A stretch of 64,000 nt of DNA from Lentilitoribacter sp. Alg239-R112 (GTDB lineage: Bacteria; Pseudomonadota; Alphaproteobacteria; Rhizobiales; Rhizobiaceae), in the NCBI RefSeq assembly GCF_900537175.1, contig NZ_LS999833.1, positions 2,522,261-2,586,260 on the forward strand. Direction: 5' to 3'. Under the pieces are notes generated by a model that did not search any database, was not told where the DNA came from, and worked only from the letters and a program-made list of their open reading frames with translations. A program made the position numbers and the translations under genes. Shown in pieces: positions 33,383-42,565 of the stretch; positions within the stretch are counted from its first letter, which is position 1; every line of letters starts with the position of its first letter.

Positions 33383-34591
33383 ATGTCGAATTCGTTTCTC
33401 AATCATGTTTCTGACACGCTGAAAGATATTCGCGATGAAGGTCTTTTCAAGACTGAACGTGAAATCACCTCACCACAATCAGGCAAAATTCTTGTGACTA
33501 TAAAGGAAGGGCAACAAAAAGAAGTTATAAACCTTTGTGCGAACAACTATTTAGGCTTGGCAAACCATCCATTGCTTGTAGAAGCAGCAAAGAACGCGAT
33601 GTCCACACACGGTTATGGTATGGCCAGTGTTAGATTTATTTGCGGAACACAAGATCTTCACAGACAACTTGAACAACGCTTGGCTCAATTTCTTGGCAAA
33701 GATGACAGCATATTGTTTGCGGCGTGTTTTGACGCAAATGGCGGCTTATTCGAGCCGCTGTTAGGTCCAGAGGATGCCATCATTTCCGACAGTTTAAATC
33801 ATGCGTCGATCATTGATGGGATTCGATTATGTAAAGCAAAGCGCTATCGCTATCAAAACTCTGACATGGACGACCTGGAGCTCCAATTAAAAACAGCTAA
33901 GGAAGCCGGCGCAAGGTTTATCATGATTGCTACAGATGGTGTCTTTTCGATGGATGGGTACCTTGCAAAACTTCCGCAGATAACAACTTTAGCTGAGCAG
34001 TATGGTGCCCTTGTTATGGTTGATGATTGCCATTCAACAGGCTTCATGGGTCCAAATGGAGAAGGAACTGCCGCCCATTTTGGTATCAATGACAAAGTCG
34101 ATATCTTAACCGGTACATTAGGTAAAGCGCTTGGCGGCGCTATTGGTGGATATATTGCAGGACCACAACCTGTTATTGATCTTCTAAGACAAAGAGCACG
34201 GCCTTATCTATTTTCCAATGCACTACCTCCCAGCGTTGTCGCCGCGTCTATGATAGCTATCCAACTTGTGGAAGGCGGGCATGACCTCCGAAAACGTTTA
34301 TTCGAAAACTCGACCTATTGGCGCACAGGGCTAACCGAACTTGGGTTTGAATTAAAAAAGGGAGAACATCCCATCATTCCGGTAATGCTAGGTGATGCCA
34401 AAGTTGCACAAGCCATGGCGCAACGACTTTATGAACTGGGCGTCTATGTCTCCGGTTTCTTCTTCCCTGTCGTGCCGCGTGGTACCGCTCGTATTCGAAC
34501 ACAAATGAGCGCGGCTTTATCTAAAACAGACCTCGATGAAGCATTAAATGCATTCAAGATAGCAGGTGCAGAATTGGGTATTCTAAAATGA
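33383..34591 (+). CDS. kbl: 2-amino-3-ketobutyrate CoA ligase (glycine C-acetyltransferase)
   Basis: Second step of threonine degradation: 2-amino-3-oxobutyrate plus CoA gives glycine plus acetyl-CoA. A PLP fold-type I enzyme of 402 residues; the Schiff-base Lys is in [16 protein letters not shown], with DDCHSTGF (Asp-His of the PLP site) upstream and [10 protein letters not shown] and [11 protein letters not shown] near the N terminus. The ATG at 33383 is chosen because GGAG precedes it and the protein then starts [13 protein letters not shown]; the longer frame would add 22 residues. It overlaps tdh by ATGA. Confidence 0.95.
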   Translation: MSNSFLNHVSDTLKDIRDEGLFKTEREITSPQSGKILVTIKEGQQKEVINLCANNYLGLANHPLLVEAAKNAMSTHGYGMASVRFICGTQDLHRQLEQRLAQFLGKDDSILFAACFDANGGLFEPLLGPEDAIISDSLNHASIIDGIRLCKAKRYRYQNSDMDDLELQLKTAKEAGARFIMIATDGVFSMDGYLAKLPQITTLAEQYGALVMVDDCHSTGFMGPNGEGTAAHFGINDKVDILTGTLGKALGGAIGGYIAGPQPVIDLLRQRARPYLFSNALPPSVVAASMIAIQLVEGGHDLRKRLFENSTYWRTGLTELGFELKKGEHPIIPVMLGDAKVAQAMAQRLYELGVYVSGFFFPVVPRGTARIRTQMSAALSKTDLDEALNAFKIAGAELGILK

Positions 34592-35640
34592 GAACCTGTT
34601 CCAACGATCAAATGAAGTCACTCATCAAATCCAAACCGGAAAAAGGCCTTTGGATGGATTTTTCGAAAGTTCCGGATATTGGGGCTGATGATGTACTTAT
34701 AAAAATCAATAAAACAGGAATATGCGGCACAGATATTCACATATGGAATTGGGATGAATGGGCCTCGAAAACCGTACCTGTTCCTCTCATCACAGGACAT
34801 GAATTTGCAGGCGAAATTGTTGAACTTGGAAGCAATGTTGAAGACCTGACAATTGGACAGCGGGTCAGCGGAGAAGGCCATCTGGTTGGCAAAGAATCGC
34901 GTCAATCGCGAGCGGGGAAATTTCATCTGGATCCTGAAACCAGAGGCATCGGTGTCAATGAACAAGGTGCCTTTGCCGAATATCTTCGCCTGCCAGCTTT
35001 CAATGTGGTGCCACTTCCGGACGAAATCAGTGATGATATTGGAGCTATTCTTGATCCCCTAGGAAATGCTGTACATACAGCACTGAGTTTTGATCTGGTT
35101 GGTGAGGATGTACTGATCACAGGAGCTGGCCCCATTGGCATAATGGCAGCAGCAATAGCCAGACATGTTGGTGCGCGCCATGTGGTCATCACCGATATAA
35201 ATCAGGATCGGCTCGACCTTGCCGCGCATGTAACGGACGTTATTCCAGTCAATGTCACATCTCAAGATCTCAAATCCGTCATCCCGGAACTGGGCATGAA
35301 ACAAGGTTTTGACGTTGGGCTTGAAATGTCAGGTAATCAACAAGCCTTAGATCAAATGGTAGATAATCTCGTCATGGGTGGCCAAATTGCAATGCTCGGC
35401 ATTCCGCCAGGGAAAAGCCCTGTTGACTGGTCCAAAATAGTGTTCAAAGCAATAACAATTAAGGGTGTTTATGGGCGAGAAATTTTTGAAACATGGTACA
35501 AAATGATCGCAATGCTTCAAAATGGCCTCGACATTTCTAAGATCATCACACATCGTTTTCCGGCAGATCAATTTGAACAAGGATTTGCGGCAATGTTATC
35601 TGGATCGAGCGGAAAAGTTGTTCTCGATTGGACACGCTAA
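34588..35640 (+). CDS. tdh: L-threonine 3-dehydrogenase, without the structural-zinc cysteines
   Basis: First step of threonine degradation, giving 2-amino-3-oxobutyrate and NADH for Kbl. A medium-chain dehydrogenase: catalytic zinc site in [16 protein letters not shown] and GHEFAGE, NAD Rossmann loop [10 protein letters not shown], and the Tdh-specific VVLDW end. In E. coli Tdh four cysteines in the 90-110 region bind a structural zinc; here that stretch reads [20 protein letters not shown] with no cysteine, as I recall for rhizobial Tdh. The frame starts at ATG 34588, overlapping kbl; homology makes [15 protein letters not shown] at 34612 an equally good start. Confidence 0.94.
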   Translation: MRTCSNDQMKSLIKSKPEKGLWMDFSKVPDIGADDVLIKINKTGICGTDIHIWNWDEWASKTVPVPLITGHEFAGEIVELGSNVEDLTIGQRVSGEGHLVGKESRQSRAGKFHLDPETRGIGVNEQGAFAEYLRLPAFNVVPLPDEISDDIGAILDPLGNAVHTALSFDLVGEDVLITGAGPIGIMAAAIARHVGARHVVITDINQDRLDLAAHVTDVIPVNVTSQDLKSVIPELGMKQGFDVGLEMSGNQQALDQMVDNLVMGGQIAMLGIPPGKSPVDWSKIVFKAITIKGVYGREIFETWYKMIAMLQNGLDISKIITHRFPADQFEQGFAAMLSGSSGKVVLDWTR

Positions 35641-35655
35641 TATTATTGAAATGAT

Positions 35656-36225
35656 GTGAATATGGTCAGACAACAAATATCTGAACGATTAGCGAAGCGC
35701 TTAAAAGAGGCTCGAAAAGCCCAAGGTTTAAGTCTGGATTCACTGGCAAAACTCTCAGATGTCTCCAAGTCCATGCTTTCACAAATAGAACGAAGTGAAA
35801 GCAGTCCAACCGTTGCCGTTCTATGGAACTTGACCCAAGCCCTTAACACAGATTTTTCCGGACTTCTCGACGATGACCCTAAAGAGCAAGGCCCAATAAA
35901 AGAGGTTATTAGAGCAGGACAGGAACCAGTTATCAATACGCATGGCACCGGATGTAAGATACGAATATTGAGCGCTCCTGAGAGCGTTGGCGAAACTGAA
36001 ATCTACGATTTGGAATTTGACAAGAATGGTTTATTGGAGAGTGAGCCGCATCGTTCTGGTTGCGTAGAAAATCTAACTGTATTTGACGGTGAGCTTACTG
36101 TCATGACGGATGGAATCTCAGAAACAGTTGGCTCCGGAGACACTATTCGCTATGTCGCTGACAGGCCACATTCTATTCGAGCAAGAGAAAATTCCCGGGC
36201 TGTACTCATTGTTGTTGGTGCATAG
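35656..36225 (+). CDS. XRE-family regulator with cupin domain
   Basis: A 189-residue regulator: an N-terminal XRE helix-turn-helix (RLKEARKAQGLSLDSLAKLSDVSKSMLSQIERSESSPTVAVLW) and a C-terminal cupin (HRSGCVENLTVFDGELTV, VGSGDTIRYVADRPHSIRA) that probably binds a small ligand. It follows tdh by 15 nt on the same strand, so it likely controls threonine or amino-acid use. Start GTG 35656 or ATG 35662; ribosome site weak in both cases. Confidence 0.88.
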   Translation: MNMVRQQISERLAKRLKEARKAQGLSLDSLAKLSDVSKSMLSQIERSESSPTVAVLWNLTQALNTDFSGLLDDDPKEQGPIKEVIRAGQEPVINTHGTGCKIRILSAPESVGETEIYDLEFDKNGLLESEPHRSGCVENLTVFDGELTVMTDGISETVGSGDTIRYVADRPHSIRARENSRAVLIVVGA

Positions 36226-36352
36226 ATTTCAAGTTAACATATTATTATTATTGAATTATTATATTGAAGTCAGTATTCAATCCATCCGCTCAAATAGTGT
36301 AATCAAACAGGCCCATAGACAGTTCTATTAAGCACCCACTTATTCTAAACCC

Positions 36353-36381
36353 TTGACAGAAAATTAAAACCCCGCCATTAT
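36353..36381 (+). promoter_or_regulatory. sigma-70-type promoter of the amide operon
   Basis: TTGACA (36353-36358), 17-nt spacer, CATTAT (36376-36381). A start near 36388 would give a leader of about 90 nt containing the attenuator hairpin. This is the strongest -35/-10 pair I noticed in the window. Confidence 0.6.
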
Positions 36382-36410
36382 TTTACGAAATTGGTTTAAA
36401 ATAATCTGGC
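36374..36410 (+). repeat. long inverted repeat overlapping the amide-operon promoter
   Basis: GCCA-TTATTTTA (36374-36385) pairs with TAAAATAA (36397-36404) and TGGC (36407-36410), with a 2-nt bulge and an 11-nt loop: a 12-bp stem directly upstream of the terminator. If transcription starts at 36388 the left arm is not in the RNA, so this may be a DNA-level operator; if a promoter lies further upstream it would be the first RNA hairpin of an ANTAR-type leader. Confidence 0.5.
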
Positions 36411-36416
36411 ATTTGC

Positions 36417-36468
36417 GCCCCGTATTCCACCTACTCTTGTATGTTGGCAGCGGGGCTTTTTGTTTTTT
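36417..36468 (+). terminator. leader terminator (attenuator) of the amiC-amiR operon
   Basis: GCCCCG (36417-36422) pairs with CGGGGC (36451-36456), followed by TTTTTGTTTTTT. It ends 9 nt before the GTG start of the amiC-like gene, after the promoter at 36353, so it is placed to attenuate the operon. AmiR-type ANTAR proteins act as antiterminators at exactly such leaders. A simple terminator of the upstream tdh-XRE transcript is an alternative. Confidence 0.68.
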
Positions 36469-36477
36469 GGGGGTTCT

Positions 36478-37578
36478 GTGGGAAAAAGAATTATTGAAAT
36501 TGGCCTACTATTTTCTCGATCAGGGGATTACCGCCTGATATCGGAATCCTGTCGCACGGGTGCGCTTAATGCAATTGCTCGTGTCAACGAGGATCAAACA
36601 TTCGATTTCAAATTTCATGCTGTCGAACGCGACCCAAAAAGTGATATAGATAAATACGAACCTTTGTGCGCTGAAATACTTAAAGATAGCACGGCACGAC
36701 ATATTATTGGCTGCGTTACATCTTCAAGCCGCAAAGAAGTTATCCCAACATTAGAGCGCTCCGGAGGCACACTCTGGTACACAGTCCCCTACGAAGGGTT
36801 CGAAGCATCTGATCATGTTGTTTACACACATTCCTGTCCTAACCAACATCTCCTGCCACTCCTCGACTGGGCATTTTCTACCTATGGAAAACGGGGTTAC
36901 TTAACCGGTTCGAATTATATCTGGGGTTGGGAAATGAACCGTATAGCCCGAGAAGAAATAGAAGCAGCAGGTGGCGAAGTTCTGGGCGAACGATATTTAC
37001 CAATAGGATCTCCAAACGTAGATCTCATGATGGATGAAATTATCAAGTTACGCCCAAGTTTTATTATGAATTCACTAATTGGTGAATCTCAGTATAAATT
37101 TATCTCTGCCTATTATGATCTTGGGAAGAAGGACGCTCATTTTCTTCCTGATACATGTCCGATCATGTCTTGTAACCTGACAGAATGCGAGCTCCCAGCA
37201 TTGGGTGACACGTCTGAGGGGTTAATCTCAGCTGGCCCATATTTCAAAGGTCAAAGTGATTGGCCGCACGGCAACGAATTTAGTTCCTCACATGAGGCGG
37301 GTACTTTTGCTGCCGTCATGGAACTCGCGCGACTTCTTTCACTCGATGAATCTGCCGATCAAATGAGTTTAGCTAAATTACTGGCTCAAGATGATGCAGA
37401 TCAAGGAATTATTGACCCAAAAACACACCATACAAAATTGCCTGTCCTGATTGCTCAAGTTGAAAATGGGACATTTGTAACAAGGCGGCAGTTTGCCCCC
37501 GTTATGGGTGATCCATATCTCTCAAGAGGCAGAAAAGAACTACAAATAGTTGGGCCTGATTTGAGGATCGTCTCATGA
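36478..37578 (+). CDS. amiC: AmiC-like amide sensor (periplasmic-binding fold, cytoplasmic)
   Basis: Negative regulator of the antiterminator encoded next. The 366-residue protein has the type I periplasmic-binding fold of urea/short-chain-amide receptors: GLLFSRSGDYRLISESCRTGALNAIARVN, VTSSSRKEVIPTLERSGGTLWYTVPYEGFE, GSNYIWGWEMNRIAREEIEAAGGEVLGERYLPIG and LRPSFIMNSLIGES are classic AmiC/FmdD segments. No signal peptide is present, as expected for a cytoplasmic sensor. In Pseudomonas, AmiC releases AmiR when amides bind. GTG at 36478 is preferred because GGGGG lies 6 nt before it. It overlaps amiR by ATGA. Confidence 0.88.
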   Translation: MGKRIIEIGLLFSRSGDYRLISESCRTGALNAIARVNEDQTFDFKFHAVERDPKSDIDKYEPLCAEILKDSTARHIIGCVTSSSRKEVIPTLERSGGTLWYTVPYEGFEASDHVVYTHSCPNQHLLPLLDWAFSTYGKRGYLTGSNYIWGWEMNRIAREEIEAAGGEVLGERYLPIGSPNVDLMMDEIIKLRPSFIMNSLIGESQYKFISAYYDLGKKDAHFLPDTCPIMSCNLTECELPALGDTSEGLISAGPYFKGQSDWPHGNEFSSSHEAGTFAAVMELARLLSLDESADQMSLAKLLAQDDADQGIIDPKTHHTKLPVLIAQVENGTFVTRRQFAPVMGDPYLSRGRKELQIVGPDLRIVS

Positions 37579-38174
37579 AACGACGTCCAACGGCAAGAGA
37601 ACTAGGTGGCGCACATGCCATTATCCTGCATCGCAATCACCCAACAGTTTCTGCACTGTCACGACAGCTGATTGCAATCGGGCTAACCGTGTCAACACAT
37701 TGGCCTGTGCTAGATGCAGGTGCACTTGGCGCAGATTTCGTTTTTTTCGATGCAGATATGGGGCATGATGAGCAATTCCCATGGGAGACTAACAAATCTC
37801 CCATGCCGCTAATCGCTCTTATTGGCAGTGAAGCACCCGGACGCATTGAATGGGCCCTTGCGGCAGGCGCCGATGCGCAATTGCTTAAACCAGTTGGCGA
37901 TAACGGCGTCTATAGCGCACTTTTAATCGCGCGAGCGACTTACAATGCGGCAAAGGCTTCAGCTGCGGAAGTGCAAAGCCTAAAATTGAGGCTAAATGAA
38001 CGGCAATCCGTTGTTCGAGCGGTCAATTACTTGATGAATACAGAAGGAGATGAAGACGCCGCCTATGATCGATTACGCCGCATGGCAATGGATTGGCGGA
38101 TCAGTTTTGAGGAAGCTGCTCAACGGGTCATAGCAAAGGGAGGACAAGATGGTAAACGTGGTCACCGTACCTGA
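37575..38174 (+). CDS. amiR: AmiR-like ANTAR-domain transcription antiterminator
   Basis: An RNA-binding regulator of 199 residues. The N-terminal pseudo-receiver (AIILHRNHPTVSALSRQLIAIGL, FVFFDADM) lacks a canonical phosphoacceptor context. A coiled-coil (AEVQSLKLRLNERQSVVRAVNYLM) leads into the C-terminal ANTAR three-helix domain (YDRLRRMAMDWRISFEEAAQRVI). ANTAR proteins bind paired hexaloop hairpins and prevent terminator formation; the likely target is the leader at 36417. It overlaps amiC at its start and the first permease at its end (26 nt), so the regulators and transporter are one unit. Confidence 0.88.
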   Translation: MKRRPTARELGGAHAIILHRNHPTVSALSRQLIAIGLTVSTHWPVLDAGALGADFVFFDADMGHDEQFPWETNKSPMPLIALIGSEAPGRIEWALAAGADAQLLKPVGDNGVYSALLIARATYNAAKASAAEVQSLKLRLNERQSVVRAVNYLMNTEGDEDAAYDRLRRMAMDWRISFEEAAQRVIAKGGQDGKRGHRT

Positions 38175-39039
38175 AGTTGAAATTGCCGAACTTGGTCCTT
38201 GGCGCCGTCTTTTTAAACGCAAACTGGCGGTTTTCGGTTTCTCACTGATTGTTTTAGTGGTTTTGGGGGCGCTGTTTGCCCCGTGGATATCACCCCATGA
38301 GCCAAACGAGCAACACTTTGATGGTTTGACTATCGAGGGTGCACCGCTTGGCCCGAATTCTGAATTTTTGCTTGGCACAGATCTATTGGGGCGCGATCTT
38401 TTAGCACGTATACTACACGGAGCCAGAACGTCCTTGATCATTGGTATTGTTGCCAATGGCTTAGCGTTGTTGATTGGTACGATCATCGGTGTGACTGCCG
38501 GATATTACCGTGGATGGATTGGCACGATGTTAATGCGGTTCACTGATCTCATGATGGCCTTCCCTGCCCTACTGCTAGCCATTTGCCTCGCTGCAATATT
38601 CCAACCTTCCCTGTGGATTGTGGCCATGGTTATAGCCCTGGTTAATTGGGTGCAGACGTCACGGGTGATCTATACCGAAACAACGTCTTTAGCGGAACGA
38701 GACTTTGTTGCCGCTGAAAAAACACTTGGAGCGAGTTCAGCGCGAATTCTATTTTCTCACATCCTGCCACATCTGGTGCCAACATTGATCGTCTGGGGAA
38801 CATTGGGCATTTCCACAACGGTTCTTTTAGAAGCAACGCTCAGTTTTCTCGGTGTTGGCGTGCAGCCACCAACGCCATCATGGGGCAATATTATTTTTGA
38901 AAATCAGACCTATTTTCAAGCAGCTCCTTGGCTCGTGTTCTTCCCCGGTGCCGCAATCTTGATCCTTGCCTTGTCTTTTAATCTTGTGGGCGATGCTCTG
39001 CGGGATGAACTAGACCCGACACAGAGAGGACGTAGCTAA
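38149..39039 (+). CDS. ABC importer permease, DppC/OppC type (amide operon)
   Basis: A 296-residue membrane protein with the OppC opening span (LAVFGFSLIVLVVLGALFAPW), the GTDLLGRDLLARILHGA motif and the coupling loop AAEKTLGASSARILFSHILPH. GGGAGG lies 5 nt before the ATG, which is inside the end of amiR. It pairs with the DppB-type protein downstream, with which it shares a TAATG junction. Its presence directly after amiR suggests that the imported compound is the inducer or precursor of an amide. Confidence 0.92.
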   Translation: MVNVVTVPEVEIAELGPWRRLFKRKLAVFGFSLIVLVVLGALFAPWISPHEPNEQHFDGLTIEGAPLGPNSEFLLGTDLLGRDLLARILHGARTSLIIGIVANGLALLIGTIIGVTAGYYRGWIGTMLMRFTDLMMAFPALLLAICLAAIFQPSLWIVAMVIALVNWVQTSRVIYTETTSLAERDFVAAEKTLGASSARILFSHILPHLVPTLIVWGTLGISTTVLLEATLSFLGVGVQPPTPSWGNIIFENQTYFQAAPWLVFFPGAAILILALSFNLVGDALRDELDPTQRGRS

Positions 39040-39959
39040 TGTCCGCTTATCTTACACGCCGCATTGTCCAGTCTGTTTTGATCCTATTGGGCATCTCATT
39101 CATAACTTTCTTCTTATTATATGTATTGCCTGCCGATCCTGTCCGCCAAATAGCAGGTCGCTCTGCCACCGCGCAAACGGTACAGAATATCCGCGAGCAA
39201 CTCGGTTTGGACCAACCCTTCATTGTTCAATATTGGCGTTATCTTACGGGTCTTGTACAGGGTGATATGGGGCGCAGCTATTTACAAAAAACCGAGGTTA
39301 GCGAGTTAATAGCAGCGCGACTTCCAGCCACCTTACTCCTTATGGGCGCTGGAATCCTTTGCGAGTTGATAATCGGACTTACCATGGGTGTTGTTTCGGC
39401 TCTTTTTCGCGGAAGATTATCAGATCAGATATTGATGATGACATCATTTATAGCAGTTTCCGCCCCTCAATTCGTCGTATCTTTACTGCTACTATATGTT
39501 TTTGCAGTCCAATTGGGTTGGTTCCCAATCGGCGGTTATGGAACTACCGCACATCTGGTTTTGCCCGCTATTACCCTCGGGATCATGGGATCGGGCTGGT
39601 ACAGCCGTATGATGCGATCTTCGATGATCGATGTGTTACAGCAAGACTTTATTCGTACTGCCAAAGCCAAAGGATTAACCCGCCAACGCGTTATTTTACG
39701 CCATGCGCTTCCCAACGCAATTCTACCGGTCATCGCAATGATTGGCATTGATATTGGTATTTTTATGGGTGGTCTTGTTGTTGTCGAAAGCGTCTTTGGA
39801 TGGCCCGGTATTGGCCAGCTTGCATGGCAGGCCATTCAGCGTGTCGATATCCCCATAATAATGGGCGTAACCTTAGTGACGGCTTGCGCAATCGTGATCG
39901 GAAATCTTCTTGCGGATGTTATCGCACCGCTCATCGACCCCCGCATAAAATTGCGGTGA
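39039..39959 (+). CDS. ABC importer permease, DppB/OppB type (amide operon)
   Basis: A 306-residue membrane protein. RRIVQSVLILLGISFITFFLLYVLPADPVRQIAG is the usual OppB start with the PADP motif. The coupling segment is RTAKAKGLTRQRVILRHALPNAI and the C-terminal VVVESVFGWPGIGQL is the family hallmark. Its ATG overlaps the upstream stop by one base. The gene order here (C-type before B-type) is the reverse of that in the first importer at 6.7-8.5 kb, so the two clusters are not a recent duplication of a whole operon. Confidence 0.92.
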   Translation: MSAYLTRRIVQSVLILLGISFITFFLLYVLPADPVRQIAGRSATAQTVQNIREQLGLDQPFIVQYWRYLTGLVQGDMGRSYLQKTEVSELIAARLPATLLLMGAGILCELIIGLTMGVVSALFRGRLSDQILMMTSFIAVSAPQFVVSLLLLYVFAVQLGWFPIGGYGTTAHLVLPAITLGIMGSGWYSRMMRSSMIDVLQQDFIRTAKAKGLTRQRVILRHALPNAILPVIAMIGIDIGIFMGGLVVVESVFGWPGIGQLAWQAIQRVDIPIIMGVTLVTACAIVIGNLLADVIAPLIDPRIKLR

Positions 39960-39993
39960 ATTCATAAACTATAATCAACCTGGAGGAATAATT

Positions 39994-41616
39994 ATGAAAA
40001 AATTACTTTGCACAACGGCCTTATCGTTATGTCTGGCATTTCCTGCTTTTGCAGACGGCTATCAGCCTGACCCGAATGCAAAATCGGGCGGAGGCATCAT
40101 TATCACCTATAAAGATGATGTAGCGACACTTGACCCCGCTATTGGTTATGATTGGCAAAACTGGTCAATGATCAAATCAATATTCGATGGCCTTATGGAC
40201 TACGACCCAGGCACCACAGACCTGCGCACAGGTCTTGCTGAGAGCTACACAGTATCAGATGACGGTATGGTGTTTACTTTCAAACTTCGTAGTGGTGTGA
40301 AATTTCACAACGGACGCGTGATGAATGCGCAAGATGTAAAATACTCATTGGACCGTGTCACAAATCCAACGACCCAATCACCTGGCGCTGGTTTTTTTGG
40401 TTCGATCGCGGGTTATGACGCAATGTCATCTGGTGATGCTACAGAACTGGAAGGCGTAAAAGTTATCGATGATAGCACTGTAGAAATTACGCTTTCACGC
40501 CCAGATGCAACCTTCTTGCACGTTATGGCGCTGAACTTTGCTTCTGTCGTTGCCAAAGAAGCTGTCGAAGCTGCAGGCGATGATTTTGGTAAGCAGCCTG
40601 TTGGAACAGGCGCATTTAAACTGGGTGAATGGACCCTTGGGCAGCGACTTGTATTTGAGAAAAATGCTGATTACTGGCGTGATGGCATTCCTTATCTTGA
40701 TACAGTCACGTTTGAAGTCGGTCAGGAACCTGTTGTTGCATTATTACGTTTGCAAAATGGTGAAGTTGATGTTCCAGGTGATGGTATTCCGCCAGCAAAA
40801 TTCCGCGAGGTTATGTCTGATCCTGCTCAGGCAGAACGGGTGATAGAAGGCGGACAACTCCATACTGGCTATATTACCTTGAATGTGAACACGCCGCCGA
40901 TGGACGATGTACGCGTGCGCAAAGCGATCAACATGGCAATTAACAAAGCCCGCGTCGTACAAATCATCAATGGTCGTGCTGTTCCAGCTACTCAACCGTT
41001 GCCACCATCAATGCCTGGTTACACAGATGGATACGCCGGATATGCTTTTGATGTTGATGGTGCTAAAGCACTGTTAGCGGAAGCTGGTTTGCCAGATGGC
41101 TTCTCAACTGAACTATATGTCATGAACACCGATCCTAACCCAAGGATCGCTCAGGCTATTCAAAATGATCTCGCGGCAATTGGCGTGACGGTCGCCATCA
41201 AATCCCTCGCACAAGCGAATGTGATTGAAGCGGGCGGCAATGGATCAGCACCAATGATTTGGTCCGGTGGCATGGCATGGATTGCCGACTTCCCGGATGC
41301 TTCTAACTTTTATGGCCCTATCCTTGGATGTTCGGGAGCAGTTGAAGGTGGCTGGAACTGGTCATGGTATTGCAACAAAGAATTGGATGCGATGGCAACC
41401 AAAGCCGATAGCATAACTGATCCGGGCATGGCTGACGAGCGTCTTAAAATGTGGTCCGATGTTTATATGGGCGTTATGGAAGACGCACCTTGGGTGCCGG
41501 TTTTCAATGAGCAGCGCTACACAATGAAGTCACCTCGTATGGGTGGAGCAGATGCCCTTTATGTTGATCCGGTTTCCATTCCTGTTAATTACGACTATGT
41601 ATATGTGACCGAGTAA
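39994..41616 (+). CDS. periplasmic binding protein, SBP_bac_5 family (amide operon)
   Basis: The solute receptor of the amide-operon importer. The signal peptide MKKLLCTTALSLCLAFPAFA is followed by the mature start DGYQPDPNAKSGG. Family features include ATLDPAIGYDWQNW, VFTFKLRSGVKFHNGRVMNAQDVKYSLDRV and PVGTGAFKLGEW. Length 540 is typical. TGGAGG precedes the ATG. In this family the ligand can be peptides, sugars, nickel or opines; the amidase and AmiC neighbours suggest an amide-bearing compound, but this is inference. Confidence 0.92.
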   Translation: MKKLLCTTALSLCLAFPAFADGYQPDPNAKSGGGIIITYKDDVATLDPAIGYDWQNWSMIKSIFDGLMDYDPGTTDLRTGLAESYTVSDDGMVFTFKLRSGVKFHNGRVMNAQDVKYSLDRVTNPTTQSPGAGFFGSIAGYDAMSSGDATELEGVKVIDDSTVEITLSRPDATFLHVMALNFASVVAKEAVEAAGDDFGKQPVGTGAFKLGEWTLGQRLVFEKNADYWRDGIPYLDTVTFEVGQEPVVALLRLQNGEVDVPGDGIPPAKFREVMSDPAQAERVIEGGQLHTGYITLNVNTPPMDDVRVRKAINMAINKARVVQIINGRAVPATQPLPPSMPGYTDGYAGYAFDVDGAKALLAEAGLPDGFSTELYVMNTDPNPRIAQAIQNDLAAIGVTVAIKSLAQANVIEAGGNGSAPMIWSGGMAWIADFPDASNFYGPILGCSGAVEGGWNWSWYCNKELDAMATKADSITDPGMADERLKMWSDVYMGVMEDAPWVPVFNEQRYTMKSPRMGGADALYVDPVSIPVNYDYVYVTE

Positions 41617-41620
41617 ACAC

Positions 41621-42565
41621 ATGTGCAAAGCTTGTAATTATACGATCCATCACGCACAGCACCATTTTGGATGGGACAATTCTATTGAACCTGTCCAAAG
41701 GGTGACGCCAGGATCGACGATCAAGTTTCACTGTCACGATAGTTCGGCGGGCCAATTAAGCTCCTCGTCTACTGTACAGGATATCGTTGATCTGGATTTT
41801 GGGAAAATCAATCCCGTATCAGGCCCGATTTATATAGAAGGCGCAGAACCTGGTGACAGTGTAAAAGTCACAATTGATAGTTTTGCGCCTTCGGGCTGGG
41901 GATGGACCGCAAATATTCCGGGATTTGGTCTGTTGGCGGACCAATTTACGGACCCTGCCCTGACATTGTGGAAATATGACCCACAAACACTTGCCCCTTC
42001 ACTTTGGGGCAGTGAGGGCAAGGTGCCGCTTAAGCCATTTTGCGGCACGATAGGGAATGCCTTGGCAGAAGGTGGATTACACACCATTGTTCCACCGCGA
42101 AGAGTTGGTGGTAACCTTGATATCCGTGACATTGCGGCAGGGACAACATTGTATCTACCGGTTGAAGTCGCCGGGGCTCTTTTCAGTGTGGGCGATACCC
42201 ATGCCGCTCAAGGCGATGGTGAAGTATGCGGAACAGCCATTGAAAGTCCGATGGATGTTGTTCTAACGCTTGACCTGGTGAAGGGTGAAAATCTCAAAAT
42301 GCCGAGGTTTACAACACCCGGGCCTGTTACAAACCATCTTGATGCGAAAGGCTATGAAGTAACAACTGGTATCGGTGATGATCTGATGCAGGCAGCACGC
42401 GATGCTGTATCTGGCATGATAGATTTATTATGCAAGCAACGCGGCATGGCCGCAGTGGATGCTTATATGCTGGTTTCCACATGCGGTGATCTCCGTATTT
42501 CCGAAATTGTCGACATGCCAAACTGGGTCGTCAGCTTCTATTTTCCACGGTGTGTTTTCGAATGA
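41621..42565 (+). CDS. fmdA: acetamidase/formamidase family hydrolase
   Basis: Hydrolyses short amides to the acid and ammonia. The 314-residue protein begins MCKACNYTIHHAQHHFGWDNSIEPVQRVTPGS, the family's conserved HHxxWDNSI-like entry with metal-binding histidines, then YIEGAEPGDSVKVTI (the G-A-x-P-G-D motif), LKPFCGTIG and VGDTHAAQGDGEVCGTAIE, a metal-binding motif with His and Glu, all typical of FmdA_AmdA. There is no signal peptide, so the reaction is cytoplasmic, after uptake. Four bases separate it from the binding-protein gene, and it overlaps the ATPase gene by ATGA. Confidence 0.9.
   Translation: MCKACNYTIHHAQHHFGWDNSIEPVQRVTPGSTIKFHCHDSSAGQLSSSSTVQDIVDLDFGKINPVSGPIYIEGAEPGDSVKVTIDSFAPSGWGWTANIPGFGLLADQFTDPALTLWKYDPQTLAPSLWGSEGKVPLKPFCGTIGNALAEGGLHTIVPPRRVGGNLDIRDIAAGTTLYLPVEVAGALFSVGDTHAAQGDGEVCGTAIESPMDVVLTLDLVKGENLKMPRFTTPGPVTNHLDAKGYEVTTGIGDDLMQAARDAVSGMIDLLCKQRGMAAVDAYMLVSTCGDLRISEIVDMPNWVVSFYFPRCVFE

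Noticed and set aside
35643..35948. Minus-strand frame of 101 codons
   Set aside because: Antisense to the XRE-cupin regulator, whose helix-turn-helix is clear; no ribosome site.
36374..36456. Classical pair of ANTAR hexaloop hairpins
   Set aside because: No two hairpins with AnnGnn hexaloops could be drawn; the leader terminator is reported without claiming the canonical ANTAR motif.
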